Source of the DNA: Candidatus Hydrogenedentota bacterium
GTDB lineage: Bacteria > Hydrogenedentota > Hydrogenedentia > Hydrogenedentales > JAEUWI01
NCBI GenBank assembly: GCA_030430835.1
Contig: JAUIKJ010000081.1
Span: forward strand, 1 to 9,693
Direction of reading: 5' to 3'
Length of the DNA stretch: 9,693 bases
Under the pieces are notes generated by a model that saw only the letters and a program-made list of their open reading frames with translations, searched no databases and was not told the origin of the DNA. Below are positions 1 to 7,094 of the stretch, piece after piece. How positions within the stretch are numbered: the stretch's first letter is position 1; each line of letters opens with the position of its first letter. A program made the position numbers and the translations under genes.

Positions 1-1598
1 TCGAACAAGACCGGATGTCCTGTACGTGCCTGTAGCGTGACGGCGTCCGGCGGTGCGAGGACCGGATTCGTTGCGGCGTCGTGACGTCCCTCGCGTTGGT
101 ACTCGGCCGAGTCCTGTTGGATGGGCGCGCGGTAGTTGAACTGGTGCAGGTTCAGCATGAACGCGGAAAGCAGCAACAATGCGACGACGGCGGGCACGGT
201 GTAGGTGCGCCAATCCTGCGGGATGTTGCGCCGTTGCGCTATCGCATCAATCAACCCGACGGCTATTCCGCCCGCGGCGATGCAGGCCGCGCCAAAGGTA
301 TGGAAGGCCGCGAGGGCCATCGCGCAGAGGAGGGCTGCAACGATACCTGCTCCGTCACGCGTGAAATGCGCGGCAACCATGGCGGCGAATGCGGCGCCCC
401 AAAGGCCGAAGGCCGCGGCTTCGCCCCCACTAAAGTAGCGCGTGCTGATGTTGATCGGCAATAGGAAGGCGAGCCAGGGCTGCGCGATTCCGAATATAAG
501 TACACCACAAACGATGTATATACACGCCCTCGCACGCAGCTGGTGCAGGGCGAAGAGACAGAGTACGAGGCATACCGGCGGCAAGAGATTCAGTAGCCGG
601 TAGGGCATCCACACGATGAATACGCGCGGCAGATCTTCACCGAGCCACGAATGCAGGGTCATCGTGCCCCAGACGGTTGCCGCGACTACCGCGGCGAAGA
701 GCGTCAGTCCCTTCGCCATCCACTGTGTGCGTGCGCGATCGCTGCGCAGTGAAAGCCCCGATCCTAGGAGCAGCGTGCCAATGGCCAGCAGATGGCCATT
801 GGCCGGCGGGAACTGACGGTGCGGATCGAGGTGAAAGGTATAGGCGCGCCAAATGGCGTCTACGACTTCCGGAGTTCCCTTGGCGGTCAACCCGAATCGC
901 GGTGTGCCCAGATGCAGATAGACCCAGAACAACCCGCACAAACCGAGTCCCACCACCAGCCAATCGTAGGGATGCGTCCCCGCGCGTTTGCGTGTGTAGC
1001 GCCGGTACTCCCACAGCCCGAAAGGCGCGAGCGCAAGCAGTGGCGGGAACTGTCCGAGATGAACCGCAGGCATCAGGCCGAAGCACAGCGCGGCCGCACG
1101 GCCATAACCCGCGAGCGCGAGGTAAAGCGTGAAGAGCGCGAAGCCGCCGCCGATGGGGCCGTTCGAGTAGAGTTGCGGCCAGACGGCGAGCGGGTAGCTG
1201 CCGTCAAACTCGAGGTAGCTGCCCTGCAGGAAGATGAGCGCCGCGGCGAAGCCCCAGGTAATCCGGCCGGTCAGGTGCGCCGCGAAGAGATAGGGAGGCA
1301 AAAGGGTCGCCAATAGAAACAGCACATTGCGCAGCCCGTTGATGAAGATCGGCCCGGCCCCTGCCATCATCAGCCACGCGAGACTGTGCGTCTGAAAACT
1401 GAAGGCCGACTGGAGGTAGTAGGGCAAAGGGTGCCCGGGGGGATAGACCACCTGCCCCGCCAGCACCTGCGCGTGCTCATAGCCTTCGTCCCAGCGAATC
1501 CCGCGCACACCCACGGCGATGATCGCGAAGAGCACGAGCGCGCCGACACCGGTCCAGAGGCCCTTGGGCGCGTCGATGGGGCGGGGTGTGGTGCTCAT
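1..1598 (-). CDS. GT-C-like polytopic membrane protein, copy 1 (C-terminus cut by window edge)
   Basis: An open frame starts at an ATG at 1598-1596 and runs without a stop to the left edge (532 codons read). It is rich in hydrophobic helices. The first helix is at about residues 17-32, followed by an outer-loop motif RGIRWDEGYEHAQV and then YPPGHPL. The protein matches its upstream neighbour throughout: YSNG-x-IG, FG-x-MPAVHLGQFPP, WMPYR-x-LN, a GGEA segment, FGAA, and QA-x-TG-x-PV next to the edge. By comparison with that paralogue about 100 C-terminal residues are missing. An acidic pair just after the first helix is typical of GT-C glycosyltransferases, which use lipid-linked sugars at the outer membrane face. 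That role is inferred here and no substrate can be named. The start overlaps the stop of the upstream gene (ATGA, 1595-1598) and no Shine-Dalgarno sequence is evident, so translation is probably coupled. It could instead be a membrane protein of unknown function. Confidence 0.88.
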   Translation of the reverse strand, partial: MSTTPRPIDAPKGLWTGVGALVLFAIIAVGVRGIRWDEGYEHAQVLAGQVVYPPGHPLPYYLQSAFSFQTHSLAWLMMAGAGPIFINGLRNVLFLLATLLPPYLFAAHLTGRITWGFAAALIFLQGSYLEFDGSYPLAVWPQLYSNGPIGGGFALFTLYLALAGYGRAAALCFGLMPAVHLGQFPPLLALAPFGLWEYRRYTRKRAGTHPYDWLVVGLGLCGLFWVYLHLGTPRFGLTAKGTPEVVDAIWRAYTFHLDPHRQFPPANGHLLAIGTLLLGSGLSLRSDRARTQWMAKGLTLFAAVVAATVWGTMTLHSWLGEDLPRVFIVWMPYRLLNLLPPVCLVLCLFALHQLRARACIYIVCGVLIFGIAQPWLAFLLPINISTRYFSGGEAAAFGLWGAAFAAMVAAHFTRDGAGIVAALLCAMALAAFHTFGAACIAAGGIAVGLIDAIAQRRNIPQDWRTYTVPAVVALLLLSAFMLNLHQFNYRAPIQQDSAEYQREGRHDAATNPVLAPPDAVTLQARTGHPVLF

Positions 1599-3466
1599 GA
1601 GGCCGGGTCCATTTGCGGCACACGATACAGGGTCATGCCCCCCGCCGTCAGCATCGGATCCAGCGGCAGGGCCATGAAGCCGGGCGCGGCGACGTGGCTA
1701 AAGCCGTAGCGCTTTGAGAGTGCGTGCCATTCGTCCGGCGTTTTCGAGGGCCACACTTCATGCCACGCGTGCGGTGGCATGGGCGGCGCGAGACCCGGCG
1801 CGACATCCACTCCGTAGAGATCGCGGTACATCCGCCACAGCCCCGGACCCAGTTCCGGCTGGTAGGGGATCCAGGTCAGCGTGGCCATGTCGGTCATCAC
1901 GGGTTGGCCGGTGCACGCCTGCATGGCTTCCTGTTGATACGGTACGAGCAGCATCGCATCGCGCGCGTCGTGCGCGGCGAAGTGTGCAGACACCACCGCG
2001 TCGAAGTCGCTGCGCGGGAGGTGCCTGCGCACGGTCCATTGTTGGAATGCGAGGAGTAGCAACAACATCACGGCCATTGCGGCGGGCAGGCGGCGCAGTC
2101 TGGCGGACGTCGGTAGCTTGGTCAGCCCGCAGTAGATCACTGCACCCGCAGCCAACGCTGCCGCGCCGAACTGATGGCCCGACGCAAGTAGCACCATCAC
2201 CAGGATGAGCGGCGCCAGCCAAGCAACCGGTTCCCGCCGGGCGGCCGCAGCGGACGCCAGGGCTGCGCCCGCAAGCAGGAACAGCCACGCCTCGCCGCCG
2301 CCGAGATAGCGTGCATAGAAGTCATCCGGCAAGATCCTGGCCGCGACTGGTCGAAGCAGCAGGCTCAGCAACAACAGCCCGGCGAGGCGATGGCCCGCCG
2401 CGGGAACACGCGCCAGGATCCCAAAGGCCAGCGCAATCAGAATCGGTGCGGCGTGGTTCAGGATACGATAAGGCATCCAGCGCAGCAGGATCTCCGGCGT
2501 GCCGCCGCCGAGTGCGGCGTGGGTCAGCGCGATACCCCACGCGAGCACGGCAAGCGCCCCGACATAGGTGTATAGGGGGATACGTGCGCGCGAGCTTCGC
2601 CCCAGCACGCAGATCACCGTCACGAGCAGCACGAGCGGAATGTGCCCGCTCCACGAAGGCAGTGAACGGTGCGATGCAAAGTGCGTCAGGTACCCTTGAA
2701 GTACGGCCACCGGATCCACATCGGCCATCCAAGCGCCAGTACTGGGCGACGGGGGCGCGGATACGTGAACCAGCAACCACAGTAGCACCGCGACCATGAT
2801 GCCCGGTGCCAAGCAGCGCAGCGCGGTGCCGAGTTCCCGGTAGCGCCCGCGGAGAAACAGCCACGCCAGCAGGAACGCACCACAAATTGCCAGCGGCGGG
2901 AACTGCCCCAGGTGCACGGCGGGCATGAAGCCGAAGAGCAGCCAGCCCGTGCGTGGACACCGCAGCAGCCAGCAGGCCAGCGTCATCAGGGCCCAGCCCT
3001 GGCCGATGTGCCCATTGGAGTAGATGTCCGGCCAGATCTGCACGGGGTAATTGCTGAAGAACTGGGTGTGAATTCCGGCGAGCGTGAGCAGCACCGCAGC
3101 ATGCGCGAAAACCGGCCGCCGTGCGATACCGAAAGTCATCGCATAGGCCGGCAGCACCGTCGCCCAGAGCATGAACGTGTTGCGCAGAAAGTTCGCGAAG
3201 AAGGGCCCCGGCGCGAAGGTCATCACGGCCGTGAGCGACCACGGCTGCAGGCTGAAAAAGCTGCGGGTGTACTGATAGAGCGGATGATCGGCGGGGTAGG
3301 GGATCTGCCCGTTCATCACCTGCGCGAACTCGTAGTTCTCGTCCCAGCGCAGGCCGCGCAGCAGCACGATCACCACCGCAATCACGGCCCAGCCCAGAAG
3401 CCCGTTGCGCAGGCCGGGTGCGGCCCCTTCAGAAAGATTGTGCGGCATGCGCAGAGTATCCCGCAT
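1595..3466 (-). CDS. GT-C-like polytopic membrane protein, copy 2 (tandem paralogue)
   Basis: A 623-residue integral membrane protein with roughly 12-13 hydrophobic segments (for example about residues 23-38, 96-112, 192-206, 222-235, 276-289, 298-315, 340-352, 361-372, 394-409, 415-429, 434-447, 462-474), followed by a soluble C-terminal domain of about 145 residues. Key motifs are RGLRWDENYEFAQV at 37-50, YP-x2-HPL at 57-63, YSNGHIG at 149-155, MPAVHLGQFPPL at 181-192, WMPYRILN at 330-337 and ARYLGGGEA at 385-393. The WDE following helix 1 recalls the acidic loop motif of GT-C glycosyltransferases, so a lipid-linked sugar transferase is the best guess, without proof. Start choice: ATG 3466 has GAGGA about 11 bases upstream. 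ATG 3448 (MPHNLSEG) would align best with the N-terminus of the paralogue but has poorer ribosome-site support. A TTG at 3484 is less likely. The gene begins 31 bases after the secreted-protein gene and overlaps the next gene by 4 bases. Confidence 0.9.
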   Translation of the reverse strand: MRDTLRMPHNLSEGAAPGLRNGLLGWAVIAVVIVLLRGLRWDENYEFAQVMNGQIPYPADHPLYQYTRSFFSLQPWSLTAVMTFAPGPFFANFLRNTFMLWATVLPAYAMTFGIARRPVFAHAAVLLTLAGIHTQFFSNYPVQIWPDIYSNGHIGQGWALMTLACWLLRCPRTGWLLFGFMPAVHLGQFPPLAICGAFLLAWLFLRGRYRELGTALRCLAPGIMVAVLLWLLVHVSAPPSPSTGAWMADVDPVAVLQGYLTHFASHRSLPSWSGHIPLVLLVTVICVLGRSSRARIPLYTYVGALAVLAWGIALTHAALGGGTPEILLRWMPYRILNHAAPILIALAFGILARVPAAGHRLAGLLLLSLLLRPVAARILPDDFYARYLGGGEAWLFLLAGAALASAAAARREPVAWLAPLILVMVLLASGHQFGAAALAAGAVIYCGLTKLPTSARLRRLPAAMAVMLLLLLAFQQWTVRRHLPRSDFDAVVSAHFAAHDARDAMLLVPYQQEAMQACTGQPVMTDMATLTWIPYQPELGPGLWRMYRDLYGVDVAPGLAPPMPPHAWHEVWPSKTPDEWHALSKRYGFSHVAAPGFMALPLDPMLTAGGMTLYRVPQMDPAS

Positions 3467-3497
3467 GCCGTACCGTTTCCTCAATGCAGGAGTCGAA

Positions 3498-5858
3498 TCA
3501 GAGCCCGGGGCAATAGCCGTCCTCGCCTTCGTCGCACACGTGATAGCCGCCGCTGTTGAAGAACTGAATGATCCGCAACAGCTCGCTCAGGCTGATCTCC
3601 CAGTCCGCCGGATTGTAGTCCGCGCTGTGCGCCGAACAGGATTCGTCGCCCGGACCGGGCGCATAGCCGTCCTCACCCAGCGCTTCGCAGTGGTAGCCGT
3701 TGCTGTTGAAGAACTGAATCACGCGCAGCAGTTCGCTCAGGTTGATCGTGAAATCCTGGTCCGTGTCCGCGGCATGCTGTGTCGTTTGCGCTTCGGAGTA
3801 GAGGCAGAAGGCGTAGTCGAGCGAGCCGTTGGTGAAGGTCCCGCCGTCGCCCTGGGTCGTCCCCGACGTGCTGTCACCCTGGTTGGACAGGATCCAGTAG
3901 GTCGTGCAGCTTTCGGCGTCCTGCGCCACGATACGCAGCCACCCGGCCCCGAGGAATACTTCGCTGCTCAGGTTCGCGGAGTAGCGGATAAGCTGAAAAT
4001 GGGATGCATCATCGTATTGGATGCCGGTCGGAACGATCGTCGGCGCCAGGGTCTCGGAGTACACAAGCGATCCGGGCTCGCCACCGTCGTCGGCATAGAA
4101 GTCCACGGTGAACTCGGCCGGCCCCGGCGAACACGCCTGCACTGGATTCGGCGTCGCAATGAAGCCGTACCAGGTCAGCGCGCGGATCGGATCGCTGAGC
4201 CCGGTGAAGTACTCCAGATAGCGCGACGTGATGTTGCTGGCAACATTGTGTCCGTTCCAGAGGTCGAGTGGGGAGGTGGGTATATGGCCGAAGAGCACAT
4301 CGTCTTCGCAGCCGGCCACGGGATAGCCCACGCGCACATCGCCGCCAAAGCACAGGTCAAAGGTGCCCCCATCGCCATCTTCACCCAGCCAGGTCGAAAC
4401 CACCAACCAGTACTTCGTGTTCGTGTTGAGCACCAGTCCATCGTCCAGTGTGAAGGCCGGCATCATGCCTTCGCCATCGTTGTCGTCGTAGGCGATCACG
4501 TTTGCGCCGGGATTCCCGGGATCGAAGGGATCGCAGTACAGTGTCATGACCGGGTCGAGTATGCTCGTGTTCGCGTCGTTCAGTGTGACCTCAAACAGGC
4601 CGCCCGTGTTAAGTTCAAAGGGAATGGCTGCATAAGGCATGTTGTCCTGCACCGTGTCGGCCGTCGTCGCTGTACAGGTCGTCACCGCGCCCGCGGCGAT
4701 GATGCGATCATAGTGCGGCGACGCCGCACCCAGCGTGTCCTGTACCGACGCGATGCAATCCCGTTCCCGGGTATACCCATTGCCGATGCATACGCGGAAA
4801 TCACTAAAGGACAGTGGCGCAAAAGGGGTGACAACAAGTTCGTAGCGCACCCCGGGACTCAGGTCGAGGCCGTCCGACGCGGTGAATGCACTCAAGGTGC
4901 CCGAGCCCCCATCGTCGTCGTAGGCGATCAGGTTCGCCGTCGGGTTCTCGGGGTCAAACGGCGAGCAGTATAGCATCATGACCGTATCTATCTGCGGGGT
5001 AGTGCTCGTGATTTCGGCGGTAAACAGACCGCCGAAGGGCGACGACACCGGGATGACCTGGTACGGCAGGTCATCGTTGGCGGAATCCGAGGGAACACTC
5101 TCGCAACTCAAGGTGGGCATCCCGTTGTAAACAACGCGATCCCAGCGCGGGGAACTGCCGATCAGTACGCCGTCGACCTCTTCGTTGCAGATGTTCTCTC
5201 CACGCGCCCGAAAGGCTACGGCCCGGTATTCTTCAAAGAGCGTGCCTTCCAGGGTGGTGAAGTCCGTGCCGTTGAAGGTCCGATAGATCGGCCGCTGTGG
5301 GGTGTTCGCCGAGGTATCACCACCGATGTATATCCCGGGATTGGTCACGGCGTTGTACAGCAGACCGATGTAGACATTGCCGCGCGTCAGCAGCGGTGCC
5401 TCGTCGTTCAGGTCGATCTCGATGAAACTGCAGGGCGTCTGCTCCGTAATACCGCTGATCGTGCGTGACACACTGCCGAGCAGTGTCCCCGGCGCACCGT
5501 TCGGGCCGTCGTCGGCGTAGAACGCGATCTCGCCGAGAATCTGGGAACTGGCGCTGGGATTCCGGTCCAGGCAAACGCATACCGTGTCGAACTGGAAGGG
5601 GAGTTGATCGACCGTGAACAGCTGCACGAACCCGGCCTTCTGCGCCCCCTGTGACCCATAGCTCTCGTAGCTGCCATCATCGTAGTAAATGCCGTCCGTA
5701 CACGCGCCGCCGCGCGGGATCGGGTCTTCGGGGACATAGGCCTCGCCCAGCAGGCCCAGTTCGTAAAGCTTGGAATCCAGGTAGTCCGGGCTTTCCGCAC
5801 CGGCGATGACCGATATCGCACCGGCCATGGCCAGTGCGAAGAAACTCGCGATCCGCAT
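3498..5858 (-). CDS. Secreted multidomain protein with two PPC-like repeats and two C-terminal EF-hand/dockerin-like repeats
   Basis: A 786-residue exported protein. Residues 1-21 form a signal peptide (MRIAS, hydrophobic core, AGA before ES). Residues about 51-218 form a beta-rich domain with the motif FYADDGPNGAPGTLLGS at 113-129. Residues 222-360 and 363-505 are two copies of one domain resembling the bacterial pre-peptidase C-terminal (PPC) fold, with shared D-x-VM-x-LYC-x-PFDP-x-NP-x-AN and IAYDD. Residues 512-688 resemble the first domain, with FYADDGGEPGSLVYS at 587-601. Residues 698-786 hold two LSELLR segments, the first starting with a full EF-hand loop (D698, D700, D702, T704, N706, E709). 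There are 20 cysteines, four at matching places in each PPC-like copy, so disulfides are likely. No catalytic motif is seen, so a structural or adhesive surface role is inferred. Start: the frame stays open upstream to 6746, but ATG 5858 has a signal peptide and AGAGGGAG five bases upstream; the extension runs antisense to the dehydrogenase. Confidence 0.92.
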   Translation of the reverse strand: MRIASFFALAMAGAISVIAGAESPDYLDSKLYELGLLGEAYVPEDPIPRGGACTDGIYYDDGSYESYGSQGAQKAGFVQLFTVDQLPFQFDTVCVCLDRNPSASSQILGEIAFYADDGPNGAPGTLLGSVSRTISGITEQTPCSFIEIDLNDEAPLLTRGNVYIGLLYNAVTNPGIYIGGDTSANTPQRPIYRTFNGTDFTTLEGTLFEEYRAVAFRARGENICNEEVDGVLIGSSPRWDRVVYNGMPTLSCESVPSDSANDDLPYQVIPVSSPFGGLFTAEITSTTPQIDTVMMLYCSPFDPENPTANLIAYDDDGGSGTLSAFTASDGLDLSPGVRYELVVTPFAPLSFSDFRVCIGNGYTRERDCIASVQDTLGAASPHYDRIIAAGAVTTCTATTADTVQDNMPYAAIPFELNTGGLFEVTLNDANTSILDPVMTLYCDPFDPGNPGANVIAYDDNDGEGMMPAFTLDDGLVLNTNTKYWLVVSTWLGEDGDGGTFDLCFGGDVRVGYPVAGCEDDVLFGHIPTSPLDLWNGHNVASNITSRYLEYFTGLSDPIRALTWYGFIATPNPVQACSPGPAEFTVDFYADDGGEPGSLVYSETLAPTIVPTGIQYDDASHFQLIRYSANLSSEVFLGAGWLRIVAQDAESCTTYWILSNQGDSTSGTTQGDGGTFTNGSLDYAFCLYSEAQTTQHAADTDQDFTINLSELLRVIQFFNSNGYHCEALGEDGYAPGPGDESCSAHSADYNPADWEISLSELLRIIQFFNSGGYHVCDEGEDGYCPGL
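3501..3767 (-). repeat. Two tandem EF-hand/dockerin-like LSELLR repeats at the C-terminus
   Basis: Residues 698-732 and 747-786 each carry [IN/IS]LSELLR-[VI/II]-QFFNS followed by GYH, a cysteine and GEDGY-x-PG. The first has a perfect calcium-loop pattern (D698-x-D700-x-D702-x-T704-x-N706-x2-E709). In the second the loop is degenerate, with one extra residue (D747, N749, D752, E754, S756, E759). Dockerins also pair two calcium loops with helices, so a calcium-dependent docking or anchoring role is a fair inference. The helix sequence is not that of classical cellulosomal dockerins. Confidence 0.8.
4344..5195 (-). repeat. Two tandem copies of a PPC-like domain inside the secreted protein
   Basis: The copies cover residues about 222-360 (5195-4779) and 363-505 (4772-4344). 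Both follow the same order: CN- or DC-type start, PHYDR or PRWDR, a conserved Cys, DDLPY or DNMPY, an IP strand, GGLF, D-x-VM-x-LYC, PFDP-x-NP-x-AN-x-IAYDD, AFT-x2-DGL, a YWLVV-like strand, and a final Cys. Cysteines are at 224, 252, 298 and 357 in copy one and 368, 395, 442 and 503 in copy two, with nearly equal spacing. The duplication is seen directly; the PPC label comes from resemblance to that family. Confidence 0.8.
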
Positions 5859-5863
5859 GCTTG

Positions 5864-5871
5864 CTCCCTCT
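5864..5871 (-). promoter_or_regulatory. Ribosome binding site of the secreted-protein gene
   Basis: On the minus strand AGAGGGAG lies five bases before ATG 5858. It fixes the start within an open frame that continues almost 900 bases further upstream. Confidence 0.8.
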
Positions 5872-5921
5872 CGTAGGATGCGCGCGCTCCCCAGCGCGTT
5901 TCTGGCATCTGCCCCACCACG

Positions 5922-5930
5922 AATATACCA
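5922..5930 (-). promoter_or_regulatory. Candidate extended -10 promoter for the minus-strand group
   Basis: The minus strand reads TGGTATATT, which fits the extended -10 pattern TGn-TATAAT with one mismatch, 63 bases upstream of ATG 5858. There is no good -35 box at the usual distance, which is tolerable for extended -10 promoters. It lies in the most AT-rich stretch of the divergent intergenic region. A 6-bp hairpin (5883-5898, CGCGCT/AGCGCG with a four-base loop) would sit in the resulting leader. Confidence 0.45.
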
Positions 5931-5974
5931 CAGTTTTCGAAGTTCTGCAGCGAGACTACCCAGGGCCCGCAACC

Positions 5975-5980
5975 TTGACT
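5975..5980 (+). promoter_or_regulatory. Candidate -35 box for the dehydrogenase pair
   Basis: TTGACT matches TTGACA at five of six bases, 58 bases upstream of the dehydrogenase start. The sequence about 17 bases downstream (CACACT, 5998-6003) is only a poor -10 match, so this is a weak call that may rely on an activator or be chance. Confidence 0.25.
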
Positions 5981-6003
5981 GCACGCCCCCGATGACACAC
6001 ACT

Positions 6004-6019
6004 GGCCGCCGAAGCGGTC
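6004..6019 (+). other. Short hairpin in the leader of the dehydrogenase gene
   Basis: GGCCGC, loop CGAA, GCGGTC forms a 6-bp stem (one G-T pair) three bases before the purine-rich ribosome-binding region at 6023-6030. It could tune access to the start. It could equally be a chance structure in GC-rich DNA. Confidence 0.3.
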
Positions 6020-6022
6020 CAA

Positions 6023-6030
6023 GAGGGTGG
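6023..6030 (+). promoter_or_regulatory. Ribosome binding region of the medium-chain dehydrogenase
   Basis: GAGGGTGG ends eight bases before ATG 6039 and supports that start, which also gives the normal MDR N-terminus (MQALVLED). Confidence 0.6.
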
Positions 6031-6038
6031 GATAACCG

Positions 6039-7094
6039 ATGCAAGCACTGGTACTCGAAGACACGATGCAACTGGCCCTGCGGGAGGTCAGCGAGCCCGC
6101 GATCGCGGACGACGAAGTGCGCATTCGGGTGGCCGCCTGCGGCATCTGCGGCAGCGATGTCCATGGCATGGACGGTAGCACCGGCCGCCGGCGTCCTCCG
6201 ATCATCATGGGCCACGAGGCGGCGGGAACCATCGTGGCCGTGGGGGATGCGGTGTCGGGGTGGGAGTCCGGCGACCGGGTCACCTTCGATTCCACGGTCT
6301 ATTGTGGTATCTGTGCCTATTGTCGTGCCGGCCGCATCAACCTCTGCGATCAGCGCCGCGTTCTTGGCGTGTCTTGCGCGGAGTACCACCGCGACGGCGC
6401 TTTCGCAGAGTTCGTGTCCGTGCCTGCCCGCATTCTTTACCGCCTTCCGGATGGACTCGACTTCGCCCAGGCCGCCATGGTCGAGCCGGTCTCCATCGCC
6501 TTCCACGCCGCGAACCGCACGCCCATGCGGATCGGTGACTCCGCGATCGTTTTCGGTGCTGGCATGATCGGGCTGCTCCTGATTCAGACCCTGCGTCTCG
6601 CGGGCTACGGCACCATCTTTGCCGTTGATCTGGACGAGGCGAAGTTGGCAATGGCGGAGGACTTCGGCGCCGACCACGGCCTTTCGGCAGAGGACCCCGC
6701 GCTCGTGGAGAAAATATTGATGATGACCGACGGTGGCGTCGACCACGCCTTCGAAGCGGTCGGTATCGGCGAGACGGTCGCCACCGCCTTCGAAACCGTG
6801 CGCAAGGGCGGCTCCATCACCCTGGTCGGCAACCTGCAGCCAAAGATAGATTTCCCCTTGCAGGCCGCCGTCACCCGCGAGATTGCACTCTACGGTTCCT
6901 GCGCGTCCAGCGGCGAGTATCCCGCGTGTCTCGAAATGATCGCCAGCGGCCAGATCGACCTCACGCCCCTGATCACGGCGGTCGCACCGTTATCTGAAGG
7001 GGCCGCGTGGTTCAAGCGGCTCCACGACAAGGAACCCGGCCTGATGAAGGTCATCCTCACCCCCGAAGAGAATGGAAACGCCGACGATGCCTGA
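6039..7094 (+). CDS. Zinc-dependent medium-chain alcohol/polyol dehydrogenase (sorbitol/threonine dehydrogenase type)
   Basis: A 351-residue cytoplasmic MDR enzyme that should oxidise a secondary alcohol, polyol or sugar derivative with NAD. The GroES-like catalytic domain comes first. CGICGSDVHG at 34-43 supplies catalytic-zinc ligand Cys37, GHE at 58-60 gives His59 and Glu60, and VEP at 148-150 gives Glu149. Four cysteines for the structural zinc are at 89, 92, 95 and 103. The Rossmann motif VFGAGMIGL lies at 171-179, and Asp197 after strand two (AVDLDEAKL) favours NAD over NADP. Length and layout are normal for the family. The substrate cannot be read from sequence; sorbitol, galactitol-phosphate, threonine and sugar-acid dehydrogenases all share this plan. 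The SDR gene starts within its last codons, so the two are surely co-transcribed and may act in one pathway. It is divergent from the secreted-protein gene. Confidence 0.93.
   Translation: MQALVLEDTMQLALREVSEPAIADDEVRIRVAACGICGSDVHGMDGSTGRRRPPIIMGHEAAGTIVAVGDAVSGWESGDRVTFDSTVYCGICAYCRAGRINLCDQRRVLGVSCAEYHRDGAFAEFVSVPARILYRLPDGLDFAQAAMVEPVSIAFHAANRTPMRIGDSAIVFGAGMIGLLLIQTLRLAGYGTIFAVDLDEAKLAMAEDFGADHGLSAEDPALVEKILMMTDGGVDHAFEAVGIGETVATAFETVRKGGSITLVGNLQPKIDFPLQAAVTREIALYGSCASSGEYPACLEMIASGQIDLTPLITAVAPLSEGAAWFKRLHDKEPGLMKVILTPEENGNADDA

Noticed and set aside
81..1316. Several plus-strand open frames at the left end
   Set aside because: They are antisense to the copy-1 membrane protein, whose frame is open throughout and matches its paralogue motif by motif.
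2322..3242. A 306-codon minus-strand open frame
   Set aside because: It overlaps the membrane protein in another frame; its composition (Arg/Ala-rich) and lack of membrane segments mark it as a shadow.
3405..4973. A 522-codon plus-strand open frame
   Set aside because: It is antisense to the secreted-protein gene, Arg/Val-rich with no recognisable motif, and its mirror strand encodes clear domain repeats.
5859..6746. A 296-codon upstream extension of the minus-strand secreted-protein frame
   Set aside because: It runs antisense through the dehydrogenase gene and has no family resemblance. ATG 5858 has a strong ribosome site and a signal peptide directly after it.
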